This document shows, piece after piece, positions 8,193-15,862 of a stretch of 64,000 nucleotides of DNA (positions within the stretch are counted from its first letter, which is position 1; each line of letters opens with the position of its first letter). The stretch is from Nitratireductor sp. ZSWI3. GTDB taxonomy: Bacteria; Pseudomonadota; Alphaproteobacteria; Rhizobiales; Rhizobiaceae. Position numbers and translations under genes: made by a program. The stretch spans positions 62,001 through 126,000 of the forward strand of contig NZ_JANKOF010000001.1 in assembly GCF_024655565.1 (NCBI RefSeq). Reading direction: 5' to 3'. The notes beneath the pieces are model-generated. The model ran no database searches. It was not told where the DNA came from and saw only the letters and a program-made list of their open reading frames with translations.

Positions 8193-8854
8193 GCTACAAC
8201 TGGGATTTCCATTCAGTCTGGCAATATTACGATCTCTTTCTTCTGGGACTGTGGATCAGCGTCCTCTACACGTTCGGGTCGATCTTCTTCGGCGTCATCA
8301 TAGGCTTCCTCACCTGCGCGGCGCGCCTGTCGCGCTGGCGGGCTTTGAACGCGGTCGCCCGCATTTATCAGGAAGTGTTCCGCTGCACGCCGCTCCTCGT
8401 CCAGCTTCTCTGGTTCTACTACGCCTTCCCGCTGCTCATCGGCGCCTCCATCGACAATCGCGTCGCCGGCATGCTGACGTTGTCACTCTATGTCGGCGCC
8501 TTCTATGCGGAGATCTTCCGCGGCGGCATCGTTTCCATCGATCGCGGCCAGCGCGAGGCCGCCGCCGCCATCGGCATGAGCCCCTGGCAATCCATGACGC
8601 GCATCATTCTGCCGCAGGCGCTGAAGCGCGTCCTGCCGTCCTTCATCAACCAGTCGGTGATCCAGTTCAAGAACACCTCGCTCGTGTCCGTGATTTCCGT
8701 CGCCGATCTTGCTTACATGGCTGCGGTGGTGAACGGGCAGACCTATCGGCCGCTCGAATCCTACACGGTGATGGCGGTGCTCTACATCCTGATGCTCCTG
8801 CCCCTGACGCAGGCGGCCGACTGGATCGAAAAACGGCTCCGGGTGAGCGACTGA
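8189..8854 (+). CDS. Polar amino acid ABC transporter permease (HisM/GlnP family)
   Basis: Inner-membrane permease of 221 residues with several hydrophobic segments and the HisMQ-family signature: TPLLVQLLWFYYAFP in the first half, then the EAA loop (QREAAAAIGMSPWQSMTRIILPQALK) that contacts the ATPase. Only one permease gene is present, so the transporter is probably a homodimer. The ATG at 8189 follows GGGAG; the longer frame from 8138 would add 17 polar residues before the conserved start. It is followed by the matching ATPase gene 12 bases later. The binding protein is probably the one encoded at 15-839. Confidence 0.88.
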   Translation: MSYNWDFHSVWQYYDLFLLGLWISVLYTFGSIFFGVIIGFLTCAARLSRWRALNAVARIYQEVFRCTPLLVQLLWFYYAFPLLIGASIDNRVAGMLTLSLYVGAFYAEIFRGGIVSIDRGQREAAAAIGMSPWQSMTRIILPQALKRVLPSFINQSVIQFKNTSLVSVISVADLAYMAAVVNGQTYRPLESYTVMAVLYILMLLPLTQAADWIEKRLRVSD

Positions 8855-8866
8855 ACGGATGGAGGC

Positions 8867-9646
8867 ATGAGCATGAACGCACAGATGCAGAAGGCTGCTC
8901 CCATCATTGAGGCGATCGACCTTCACAAGAGCTATGGCAAACACGAGGTCCTGAAGGGGCTCGACCTCAGTCTGGAGCGCGGCGAGGTGGTTGCGCTGAT
9001 CGGCCCTTCGGGATCGGGCAAATCCACCTTCATCCGCTGCCTCAACATGATGGAGATCCCGACCGGCGGCATGATCCGGTTTCGCCAGAAGGCGGTCGGC
9101 GAGCGGTTCCGCGACAAGGGTGGCGAGATCGGCATCGGCACGCTGCGCCGCCATGTCGGCATGGTGTTCCAGCATTTCAACCTGTTTCCGCACAAGACGG
9201 TGCTGCAGAACGTCACCGAAGGCCCCATCGTCGTCTGCAAGACGCCGAAAAAAGAGGCTGAGGAGCGGGCCATGAGCCTGCTTGCCCAGGTCGGGCTCGC
9301 CGACAAGCACGGCGCCTACCCCAACCACCTTTCCGGTGGCCAGAAGCAGCGCGTGGCGATCGCACGGGCCCTGGCCATGGAGCCGGAAGTGCTCCTGCTC
9401 GACGAGGTGACGAGCGCGCTCGATCCGGAACTTGTGGGCGAGGTTCTGTCGGTGATCCGCGGGCTTGCCGAGAAGGGGATGACGATGGCGATCGTCACGC
9501 ACGAGATGGCGTTCGCGGCCGACGTCGCAAGCCGGGTCCTGTTCCTCGACCAGGGCGTCATCGCTGAATCCGGCTCGGCGGAACAGGTCATCCTCAATCC
9601 TCAAAACCCGCGTCTGCAGGGTTTCGTCTCGCGCTTCAGGGGCTGA
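8867..9646 (+). CDS. Polar amino acid ABC transporter ATP-binding protein (GlnQ/HisP family)
   Basis: ATPase of 259 residues with Walker A GPSGSGKS, signature LSGGQ, Walker B ending LLLDEVTSALDPE, and the switch histidine in VTHEM. The DEVTSALD form of Walker B is typical of amino acid importers. It sits on the cytoplasmic face and powers the permease encoded just upstream. The region after the Q-loop is slightly longer than in GlnQ (residues about 65-85, an insertion with many charged residues), as in several rhizobial amino acid ATPases. Confidence 0.9.
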   Translation: MSMNAQMQKAAPIIEAIDLHKSYGKHEVLKGLDLSLERGEVVALIGPSGSGKSTFIRCLNMMEIPTGGMIRFRQKAVGERFRDKGGEIGIGTLRRHVGMVFQHFNLFPHKTVLQNVTEGPIVVCKTPKKEAEERAMSLLAQVGLADKHGAYPNHLSGGQKQRVAIARALAMEPEVLLLDEVTSALDPELVGEVLSVIRGLAEKGMTMAIVTHEMAFAADVASRVLFLDQGVIAESGSAEQVILNPQNPRLQGFVSRFRG

Positions 9647-9652
9647 GTGTCC

Positions 9653-10729
9653 ATGCATCCGCTCAAAATCTCGATCCTCGGGGCCGGCAAGGTCGGCAGC
9701 GCCCTGGCGGGGGCGCTTGCCGGGCGGCCGAAATTCGCCGTCGAGGTCATCGACTGCTCGGAGGACGCCATCGACCGGCTGCGCGCTCTGAACCTGCCAG
9801 TCGCCGCCCGGTCCTATGGGCATCGCGACGAGCTGCCCTCGCTGCTCGCGGGCCGCGACGTGACGGTGGCGGCGGTGCCGGAAGCGGCGGCCATCGAGAT
9901 TGCCGCGGCGGCCGTTCAGGCCGGATCGCATTATCTCGATTTCTCGCCCGCCCGGCCGCGCACGCGCGAGGTCCTCGCGCCGCTTGCCGAGCACCGGGCC
10001 GTGATGACCGGATGCGGCGTTTCGCCGGGTTTCATCGACAATGTGGCCGGCGACCTCCTGGAAACGGTCTCCTCCGTCAGCGACCTGACGATCCGCGTCG
10101 GGGCGATCCCCCGTTTCCCGACCAACCGGCTGGGCTATGGGCAGATATGGAATGTCGACAGCCTCATCGATGAATACACGCTGCCGAGCGCTGCCGTCCG
10201 CGACGGTCGGTCCGTCAGCCTGGCGCCGCTCGAGGAGTATGAGCAGATCCGCATCGACGGTGTCGCCTATGAGGGGTTCGTCACCTCCGGCGGGCTCGAG
10301 ACCCTGGCGACGCTGGCCGATGCGGGGCCGCGCAACATCACCTTCAAGACGCTGCGCTATCCCGGCCATCTCGACTACATGCGCTTCCTGCTCGACGATC
10401 TCGGCCTCCGGCACCGGCGCGACATGCTGCGCTCCCTGCTGATGAACGGCCTGCCGCAGATCGACGACGACCTGCTCCTGCTGGCGGTGACCGCCAAGGG
10501 GAGCCGGGAGCACAGGCCGAGCGAGAAGACGCTGGTTTACAGTTTCCGTCCGCTCGGCGAAAACAACCCGTTCAACGCCCTGAATTCGGTGGCTGCGGGC
10601 TATGCGGCAAGTCTGTTGTCGATGCTGCAATCGGGCGCCATCGCGCAGTCCGGCTTCATCGCTCACCACCGTTTCCGCGCTTCGGAACTGCTGAGCGGAG
10701 AGTTCCTGAACCCGCTTTTGAAGAACTGA
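9653..10729 (+). CDS. Lysine 6-dehydrogenase / saccharopine dehydrogenase-like oxidoreductase
   Basis: A 358-residue NAD(P)-dependent enzyme of the saccharopine dehydrogenase family. It has an N-terminal GAGKVG Rossmann motif and a conserved GVSPGFIDNVAG segment near residue 120; the middle and C-terminal parts (TSGGLETLATLA, TLRYPGHLDYMRFLLDDLGL regions) resemble L-lysine 6-dehydrogenases from Gram-positive bacteria as I recall them. Such enzymes oxidatively deaminate the lysine side chain to 2-aminoadipate semialdehyde/piperideine-6-carboxylate. A GTG at 9647 is an alternative start; both follow an AGGGGC. Last gene of the locus: the following 100 bases contain a separate FNR-type promoter. 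Substrate assignment is an inference. Confidence 0.75.
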   Translation: MHPLKISILGAGKVGSALAGALAGRPKFAVEVIDCSEDAIDRLRALNLPVAARSYGHRDELPSLLAGRDVTVAAVPEAAAIEIAAAAVQAGSHYLDFSPARPRTREVLAPLAEHRAVMTGCGVSPGFIDNVAGDLLETVSSVSDLTIRVGAIPRFPTNRLGYGQIWNVDSLIDEYTLPSAAVRDGRSVSLAPLEEYEQIRIDGVAYEGFVTSGGLETLATLADAGPRNITFKTLRYPGHLDYMRFLLDDLGLRHRRDMLRSLLMNGLPQIDDDLLLLAVTAKGSREHRPSEKTLVYSFRPLGENNPFNALNSVAAGYAASLLSMLQSGAIAQSGFIAHHRFRASELLSGEFLNPLLKN

Positions 10730-10774
10730 CCCGCGGACGGAGCGACCTCCGATTTCCATCGAGGCACCGGATCG

Positions 10775-10788
10775 TTGAGGCAGATCAA
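10775..10788 (+). promoter_or_regulatory. FNR/FixK-type box upstream of the CBS-BON/pfkB operon
   Basis: TTGA-GGCAGA-TCAA matches the TTGA-N6-TCAA consensus perfectly. Its centre is about 61 bases before the ATG at 10843, a good place for class II activation. The fnrN gene lies 2 kb away, and its product keeps the E-SR recognition residues that read TTGA half-sites. Confidence 0.75.
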
Positions 10789-10842
10789 CGCGCCGCGCCC
10801 AGTTGTGCTATCGTTTCCCATAAGAACCATGTGGAGCGGACC

Positions 10843-11559
10843 ATGCGGGCAAAGGATGTCATGACACGCGAACTGGTGACGGTCACGCCGGCCCACGGCG
10901 TGCGCCACGCGACACAGATCATGCTGGACAAGGATGTCAGCGGGCTTCTCGTGGTGAACGACGATCACGCTCTGGTCGGCATCATCAGCGAAGGCGATCT
11001 TCTGCGCCGGACGGAGCTGGTCGTTCCGGCGATGTTCGAACCGGACTCGGCGGATCCGGCTTCCCTCGAACATCTCGAGGCCTACATCAAGGGATGCAGC
11101 TGGCGCGTCGGCGACGTGATGACGCGCGATGTCGTCACCGTCGATGAGGGTGCGCCGATCGGTCATCTGGCCGCGCTGATGAACGAGAAGGGCATCAAGC
11201 GGGTGCCCGTGCTTCACGAAGGCAAGCTTGTCGGCGTGGTGAGCCGCAGCGACCTGATGCGGATCATCGCCGATTACAGATCGCCGAAGATTGCCGCCGG
11301 CGACGAAGCCATTGAGCGCGCCGTGCGGGCGCGGATCGAGGATGTCCTGGGAGCAAGGGCGGCCTCCGTGACGGTCGCCGTATCGGGCGGCATCGTCCGT
11401 CTTTCCGGCCGGGTCGGAACCGGCGTGGAGCGGACCGCCGCGCGGGTTGCATCAGAAGGCGTCCCGGGCGTCGACGGGGTCACGAATCTCCTGCGCCTTG
11501 GAGACGAAGCCTCCGCAAAGGGAGAGGCCGGTGGCGAACGTCCTGACGATCGCCCTTAA
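10843..11559 (+). CDS. CBS-domain pair plus BON domain protein
   Basis: A 238-residue soluble protein. Two CBS motifs form one Bateman module (residues about 1-60 and 80-145; VMTRELVTVTP and VMTRDVVTVDE mark each repeat), and a BON domain follows (about 160-225, with SVTVAVSGGIVRLSGRV). CBS pairs bind adenine nucleotides and sense energy state; BON domains often mediate membrane or protein contact. Start ATG 10843 is preceded by GGAG at the right distance, better than the GTG at 10831. The next gene begins inside its end. The FNR-type box upstream and the neighbours (FnrN, stress proteins, phasin) point to a role under low oxygen. Exact function unknown. Confidence 0.85.
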   Translation: MRAKDVMTRELVTVTPAHGVRHATQIMLDKDVSGLLVVNDDHALVGIISEGDLLRRTELVVPAMFEPDSADPASLEHLEAYIKGCSWRVGDVMTRDVVTVDEGAPIGHLAALMNEKGIKRVPVLHEGKLVGVVSRSDLMRIIADYRSPKIAAGDEAIERAVRARIEDVLGARAASVTVAVSGGIVRLSGRVGTGVERTAARVASEGVPGVDGVTNLLRLGDEASAKGEAGGERPDDRP

Positions 11560-12451
11560 TCCCGCCGTCGACTTTTCCAGCCGGACGCAGACCGTCCGGC
11601 CGACGAGAAAGACGCGGGTGTCCGGCATGCGCTGCGATCCCGGCGGGGGCGGGATCAATGTGGCGCGCGTCATCAGCCGCTTGGGCGGTGAAGCCGAAAC
11701 GCTGGTCCTCGCCGGCGGTGAGATCGGCGCGATCCTCGGCCGCCTCATCCGTGAGGAGGGAATCGCCTGCCACGCCATGGCGATCGCCGGACAAACGCGG
11801 ATCGGTTTCACCGTCTTCGAGGAAAGCACGGGGCTGGAATACCGGTTCGTGCCCGAGGGACCGGCCATCGGCGAGAACGAACTGGAGCCCTGCCTCGACC
11901 TCATCGACACCCATGAGGCCGGTTTCGTCGTCGCCAGCGGCAGCCTGCCTGCCGGTGTTCCCGATGATACCTACGCGACGATGGCTGAACGCGCCGCCGC
12001 ACGTGGCGCGAAATTCGTCCTCGACACATCAGGGATAGGGCTGAAGACCGTCCTGGAGAAGACGCGCGTCTATCTCGTCAAGCCGAGCAGAGGCGAGCTC
12101 GAGCAGTATGTCGGGCGCAGGCTCGATGAAGAGGGCATCCGGCAGGCAGCGGTGGCGATCGTTGAACGCGGAGCGGCCGAGCTGGTCGCCGTCACCATGG
12201 GAGACGACGGCGCGCTGCTTGCGAGCACGGCTGGCGTGCTCCGCTTGCCCGCCGTTCATGTGCGAGTCCGCTCGGCGGTTGGAGCGGGAGACAGCTTTCT
12301 GGGGGCGATGATCTGGGCGCTGGCTGAGGGCCGGGAAACCGAACGGGCCTTCCGGCTGGGGGTCGCCGCCGGCGCTGCCGCCGTCATGACGCCCGGCACC
12401 GAATTGTGCCGCCGCGAAGACGTGCTGTCGCTGGCACAACGTGTCGGTTGA
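11531..12451 (+). CDS. PfkB-family sugar-phosphate kinase (1-phosphofructokinase/Pfk-2 type)
   Basis: A 306-residue ribokinase-fold kinase of the PfkB family, most like 1-phosphofructokinase/6-phosphofructokinase 2/tagatose-6-phosphate kinase: GGGGINVARVISRLGG in the N-terminal part and the anion hole with catalytic aspartate in GAGDSFLGAM near residue 250. It would phosphorylate a fructose phosphate with ATP, feeding glycolysis. The GTG start at 11531 follows GGAGAGG and overlaps the CBS-BON gene by 29 bases, so the two are co-transcribed from the FNR-type promoter. Pfk-like kinases are frequent members of hypoxia regulons. Convergent with fnrN, 21 bases apart. Confidence 0.87.
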   Translation: MANVLTIALNPAVDFSSRTQTVRPTRKTRVSGMRCDPGGGGINVARVISRLGGEAETLVLAGGEIGAILGRLIREEGIACHAMAIAGQTRIGFTVFEESTGLEYRFVPEGPAIGENELEPCLDLIDTHEAGFVVASGSLPAGVPDDTYATMAERAAARGAKFVLDTSGIGLKTVLEKTRVYLVKPSRGELEQYVGRRLDEEGIRQAAVAIVERGAAELVAVTMGDDGALLASTAGVLRLPAVHVRVRSAVGAGDSFLGAMIWALAEGRETERAFRLGVAAGAAAVMTPGTELCRREDVLSLAQRVG

Positions 12452-12472
12452 GCCTCAGGTCCATTGGGCCTT

Positions 12473-13255
12473 TCAGTGAGCGCCATACATCGCGGAGGGG
12501 AGCGGATCGGCACTGATCGCCAGCTCTTCGCGCCCGGACATCTTCACCATCCGCTTCTCGTCCACAATTTCGAAGTGCCGTGTGTCGAGCATCCGGATCA
12601 CGTTCTTGCGCGCCATGGTCTGGATGGTCCGGCTGATCGTCTCGACGGTGGTGCCGAGATAGGCGGCCATGTCGCGGCGGCTGATGGGGATCTCGACATA
12701 CATCCGCGCCCAGCCGATATCCGCTTCGCGGCAGGAATCCTTGAAGCGGCGATGGAGGATCAGGAGAAAACTCGCCACCCGCTCCGCCACGGTCTGGCAG
12801 CCAAGCATGAGCATCCATTCCCGGGCGGCATCGAGTTCCTCCAGAACGGTCAGGAGCATGCGGTGCTCGAGCTCTCTATGGGCGGTGAGGAGCTTTTCAA
12901 AAGCCGGTCTGGGGAAACAGCAAAGGGTGACGTCCGTCGCCGCCTCGATGGCGAAGGGCGAAAGAGGGGCAAAAACCCTGCCGAACATGTCCGGCGGCAG
13001 CAGCAGCCCGACGATCTGCTGGCGCCCGTCCGATATCGTCTTCTGCACACGCAGAACGCCGCTGACGACATTTCCCACGATCGGCATGTCCTCGCCCTCG
13101 GCGAGAATGGTCGCCCCCGCCTTGAAGGTCCGGATATGCGACAGACGCTCCATCTCCGATCGCACATGGGCATCGGCCGAGGTGCAAAACGCGCTTTGTC
13201 GAATCCCGCATTGAGCGCATTTGCCCTGTGACTCGACATTCGACCCAATCGTCAT
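12473..13255 (-). CDS. fnrN: FnrN-type oxygen-sensing Crp/Fnr regulator
   Basis: A 260-residue Crp/Fnr regulator. Cys13, Cys16 and Cys24 (C-x2-C-x7-C) at the N-terminus plus Cys112/Cys113 in the sensor domain provide the ligands for an oxygen-labile [4Fe-4S] cluster, the arrangement of rhizobial FnrN. The recognition helix carries Glu205, Ser208 and Arg209, as expected for TTGAT-type half-sites. Start 13255 follows GGAGG. Two FNR-type boxes lie upstream (13419 and 13468), as in autoregulated rhizobial fnrN genes. It likely activates the neighbouring CBS-BON/pfkB, phasin and usp genes when oxygen is low. Confidence 0.9.
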   Translation of the reverse strand: MTIGSNVESQGKCAQCGIRQSAFCTSADAHVRSEMERLSHIRTFKAGATILAEGEDMPIVGNVVSGVLRVQKTISDGRQQIVGLLLPPDMFGRVFAPLSPFAIEAATDVTLCCFPRPAFEKLLTAHRELEHRMLLTVLEELDAAREWMLMLGCQTVAERVASFLLILHRRFKDSCREADIGWARMYVEIPISRRDMAAYLGTTVETISRTIQTMARKNVIRMLDTRHFEIVDEKRMVKMSGREELAISADPLPSAMYGAH

Positions 13256-13418
13256 CTTCAGCCTCCGCTTGGCTGTCACGGTCAAACCCGAAAGGCCAGC
13301 CGCCACAAAAGGACCTCTCACGACTATATCCGGCCGCGAAAGGCACACCAAGGGCCACACCCGGCACGAGCCCTTTCCCGTCGGTGAAAAAATCCTACGC
13401 ACCAACAGCGGCCGATCC

Positions 13419-13432
13419 TTGCGTTGGATCAA
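13419..13432 (-). promoter_or_regulatory. FNR-type box, fnrN-proximal
   Basis: Read toward fnrN it is TTGA-TCCAAC-GCAA, one mismatch from the consensus. The identical 14 bases recur at 15510 before the universal stress gene. Its centre is about 170 bases before the fnrN ATG. Confidence 0.6.
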
Positions 13433-13467
13433 ATCGCAAGGAGACGGCGTGCGTTCCCGGCGCGTGT

Positions 13468-13481
13468 TTGACCCGTGTCAA
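13468..13481 (-). promoter_or_regulatory. FNR-type box, fnrN-distal
   Basis: TTGA-CCCGTG-TCAA is a perfect consensus match, 49 bases (centre to centre) from the proximal box. A two-box arrangement before fnrN is known for rhizobial fnrN autoregulation; the spacing here differs from the one I recall, so which box activates and which represses is open. Confidence 0.65.
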
Positions 13482-13734
13482 GGCGACCCACGGCCAACTG
13501 TTCCATCTTTTTGTGAAGTCAGCGCAACAGCGATCCTCGAAATGTCCGGACCTTTCTTCACAGCACAGAACGCGATGAAGGTGTCTCGCGCTACAGCATT
13601 TTGCAGCCGGGCGGCTTCCCTTTGCGTCCACATGAACGCGGAAAACAGGGAGACTGAGCGTCGTTGGTGCACCCAAAAGGATGCGCGGCGCTTCAGGGGC
13701 GAGGGGCAAGACGCGTCGATTTGCGGTGATCAAC

Positions 13735-13947
13735 ATGCCCGGCCGTGAGGAACGCTGGAATGAGATCGGCAGCGCTCCGTTCGACCGGGATATCGAGCTC
13801 GCCGTCATCAACGAGGATGGCGAGAACGTGCTGGTGTTTCCTTGCCGGCGCGTTGCCCACGGATGGACCGACGCGAAATCGGGCCTGAGCATCGAAATCC
13901 ACCCCACGCACTGGCGGGAGTGGCGGAATGGTTTCTGCTTGAAATAG
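13735..13947 (+). CDS. Small conserved rhizobial protein of unknown function
   Basis: A 70-residue acidic, tryptophan-rich protein (WNEIGSAPFDRDIELAVI near the start, PTHWREW near the end). I recognise it only as a small protein often seen in rhizobia; no enzyme motif, signal peptide or membrane segment is visible. The ATG at 13735 gives the conserved region; no strong ribosome site precedes it, and an upstream start is possible. It sits inside the oxygen-responsive island, downstream of the fnrN promoter region, and a hairpin that could terminate it lies about 35 bases beyond the stop. Confidence 0.65.
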   Translation: MPGREERWNEIGSAPFDRDIELAVINEDGENVLVFPCRRVAHGWTDAKSGLSIEIHPTHWREWRNGFCLK

Positions 13948-13983
13948 CCCGTCTTTGCCACAATCCGCTTCTGCAGCAGAAAC

Positions 13984-14009
13984 GGAAAGCCGCAAATGCG
14001 CGGCTTCCC
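13984..14009 (+). terminator. Possible hairpin terminator between convergent genes
   Basis: Near-perfect 10-base arms (GGAAAGCCGC / GCGGCTTCCC) flank a six-base loop between the small protein gene and the convergent phasin gene. No strong T-run follows, so termination strength is uncertain. Confidence 0.4.
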
Positions 14010-14079
14010 GTTCCGTGATGAGAGGCTTTACAGCGCCGTGCGTCCGTTCGGACGCGCAAAGGTACTGTAGGTCCTGACC

Positions 14080-14469
14080 CTAGGCGACGGCCTTTGCCGC
14101 CATGTCCTCGTTGACCGCCTTTGTCTGCTTGCGCACTTCCTTCGCCGCATCGGAAGCCAGACCGGAACCGATCTTGACGACTTTCTCGCCCTCATTGATG
14201 TATTCCGACACCGCTTTCTGGCAGAACTCCGTGCACACGTCGAAGGCGTCGCCGTGTTCCACGCTTGCGAGCAGATCGTCGACCAGCTTCACATCCTGCT
14301 CGTAGCGGTGCCTGAGAAAAGCCAGTGCCTCGATCTGATAGCGCATGGCGGCCTTGAAGAAGTCAGCCTGCAGCCGAGCGGCCGAAAGGTAGGGCTGCTG
14401 GCCGTAGGAAAGCGACTTGAACCAGTCGCCGGTCGCGCTGGTGACGCGCTCCGTGGCAGTTTCCGTCAT
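14080..14469 (-). CDS. Phasin-family protein
   Basis: A 129-residue, mostly helical protein of the phasin type (amphipathic helices with DWFKSLSYGQQPYLSAARLQADFFKAAMRYQIEAL early and an alanine/lysine-rich end). Phasins coat polyhydroxyalkanoate granules and influence their size and number. Start 14469 follows GAGG. An FNR-type box is centred about 120 bases upstream, consistent with granule handling under oxygen limitation. No other PHA gene is in the window, so a granule role is inferred from the family. Confidence 0.75.
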   Translation of the reverse strand: MTETATERVTSATGDWFKSLSYGQQPYLSAARLQADFFKAAMRYQIEALAFLRHRYEQDVKLVDDLLASVEHGDAFDVCTEFCQKAVSEYINEGEKVVKIGSGLASDAAKEVRKQTKAVNEDMAAKAVA

Positions 14470-14582
14470 GTCGTAACCTCATCGCTCATGGCAATCTCGC
14501 GTGATTGCCGATCGGTTCGCATGGTTCGGGGCGCAACGCACTGCACCCACCGTCAAATATTCAGGATGCAGCTCCAATGTCA

Positions 14583-14596
14583 TTGACGTTCGTCAA
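14583..14596 (-). promoter_or_regulatory. FNR-type box upstream of the phasin gene
   Basis: TTGA-CGTTCG-TCAA is a perfect consensus match between the phasin start (14469) and the stop of the usp gene (14610). As both genes point left, it most likely serves the phasin gene. Confidence 0.7.
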
Positions 14597-14609
14597 TGGC
14601 GGCGCATTT

Positions 14610-15446
14610 TCATCGCGCGATGAATACCGGCAGGGTGGGATCGTCCGTCAGCGACACGGTGACGCCGCCGAAAATGCGTTCGCGCAAGCGCGAATGCCCG
14701 TAAGCTCCCATGATCAACATGTCGGCGGCAATATCGTTGGCGTGCACCCGCAGGACATCCGCGACGGCGTGCCCGGAGCTCGGCAGCCGGTCGATCGTCA
14801 CCTTGGCCCCCTGACGGGCCAGATAGGCCGCAAGATCGGCGCCGGGCTCGGCGCCATTGCCGACATCGTCCGCCCTGGGATCGACCATCGTTATGTGGAC
14901 ATCGCCCGCGCCGGCGATGAACGGCATCGCCTCATGCACGGCCCGCGACGCTTCCAGGCTTGAATCCCAGGCGATGAGGATGGTCGTCGGCGCCAGCGTC
15001 GCCATGGAAGCGTGCGGGACGAGCAGGGCCGGCTTCTGCGCCTCGAAGAAGAGCCCGTCCAGGACCATCTTCTTGAGGGAGTCCGAGGCGCAGAGATCGG
15101 GGCCGATCAGCGCCAAATCCGCATACCGGGCGCGCACGCCGATTGCATTGTCTGCCACGGCACGCTCCGTGTAGGCAGAATCGACCTCCGCCGACACATC
15201 GCTGCCGGCGAGGAGGTCCGTCACCTCGGCAACGCGCTGCTTCAACCTGCGAATATCCTCTTCGCGCTCCTCGGCCCATGTCTCGGAAACGGCGGCCGCG
15301 TATTCGCCGACCGGCGGCGGGGCGGCGAGCGACAGAACGAAGACCGCGAGATGGGCGTCGTTTTCCCGGCAGAGGTCGACAGCCAGCTTGATGTCCTGAT
15401 CGGACTGATCGACGCCGACCGGACTAAGAATGGTCCTGAGTGCCAT
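14610..15446 (-). CDS. Tandem-domain universal stress protein (UspA family)
   Basis: A 278-residue protein with two Usp folds. The C-terminal one has the nucleotide-binding pattern G-x2-G-x9-G-S/T (GAYGHSRLRERIFGGVT, around residues 250-266); the N-terminal one is degenerate. Such proteins support survival under starvation, redox or respiratory stress and are common members of Fnr regulons. Start 15446 follows GGAGG. An FNR-type box lies about 70 bases upstream of the start. Confidence 0.88.
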   Translation of the reverse strand: MALRTILSPVGVDQSDQDIKLAVDLCRENDAHLAVFVLSLAAPPPVGEYAAAVSETWAEEREEDIRRLKQRVAEVTDLLAGSDVSAEVDSAYTERAVADNAIGVRARYADLALIGPDLCASDSLKKMVLDGLFFEAQKPALLVPHASMATLAPTTILIAWDSSLEASRAVHEAMPFIAGAGDVHITMVDPRADDVGNGAEPGADLAAYLARQGAKVTIDRLPSSGHAVADVLRVHANDIAADMLIMGAYGHSRLRERIFGGVTVSLTDDPTLPVFIAR

Positions 15447-15509
15447 GGTTGCCTCCTTCGGCATGCGCGTGTGCTCGTATGAAGCTAGTGCGTCCGTGCG
15501 AGGGCGGCT

Positions 15510-15523
15510 TTGCGTTGGATCAA
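15510..15523 (-). promoter_or_regulatory. FNR-type box upstream of usp
   Basis: Read toward usp it is TTGA-TCCAAC-GCAA, identical to the fnrN-proximal box and one mismatch from the consensus, about 70 bases before the start codon. Confidence 0.6.
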
Positions 15524-15663
15524 CACATCGATCCGGGTCTTGCGACAGTCGCTCCGCCTTCCCGCTTCCCGTCGCGTCCGTGCCGGCGAGCCGCTGAACT
15601 GGTAACTCCAGGAGAGCGACAAGGTTGCGCGAATGAGGTGTCCGCGATGTTCGTTGACGGGCA

Positions 15664-15682
15664 GCATGCAGCGGCTGCATGC
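15664..15682. repeat. 19-base perfect palindrome in the usp-nasT gap
   Basis: GCATGCAGC and GCTGCATGC flank a single G. It is about 190 bases before nasT and 220 from usp. It might be an operator for an unknown regulator or part of the nasT promoter region; no protein is assigned. Confidence 0.4.
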
Positions 15683-15862
15683 TTGCGGATCGGGTGATGC
15701 GGCCGTCCCTGCGAGGGCTGCCGAAAATGCCCGGCCCGGTCCGGGTCTCTTGACCAGACGCCGAAACATCGTGAATTGTGCACTGCAAAAGCGAAGGCCG
15801 AGGTCGGATTTCATGCGGACGCATCACTGATGGTCGGGTGTTGACCCGTGGGCAAGACAGGC

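Larger units (their letters stand above)
13256..13734. other. Intergenic region between fnrN and the small protein gene
   Basis: This 479-base gap holds the two FNR-type boxes at 13419 and 13468 and the presumed fnrN promoter. No convincing gene was seen in the remainder; short open frames here lack ribosome sites and recognisable products. Confidence 0.6.
15447..15862. other. Intergenic region between usp and nasT
   Basis: About 415 bases between divergent genes. It holds the FNR-type box at 15510 for usp and a 19-base perfect palindrome at 15664, and must contain the nasTS promoter, which I could not pinpoint. No credible gene was found. Confidence 0.6.

Noticed and set aside
15841-15855. 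TTGACCCGTGGGCAA as a further FNR box before nasT
   Set aside because: The half-sites are one base too far apart and only one is a good match.
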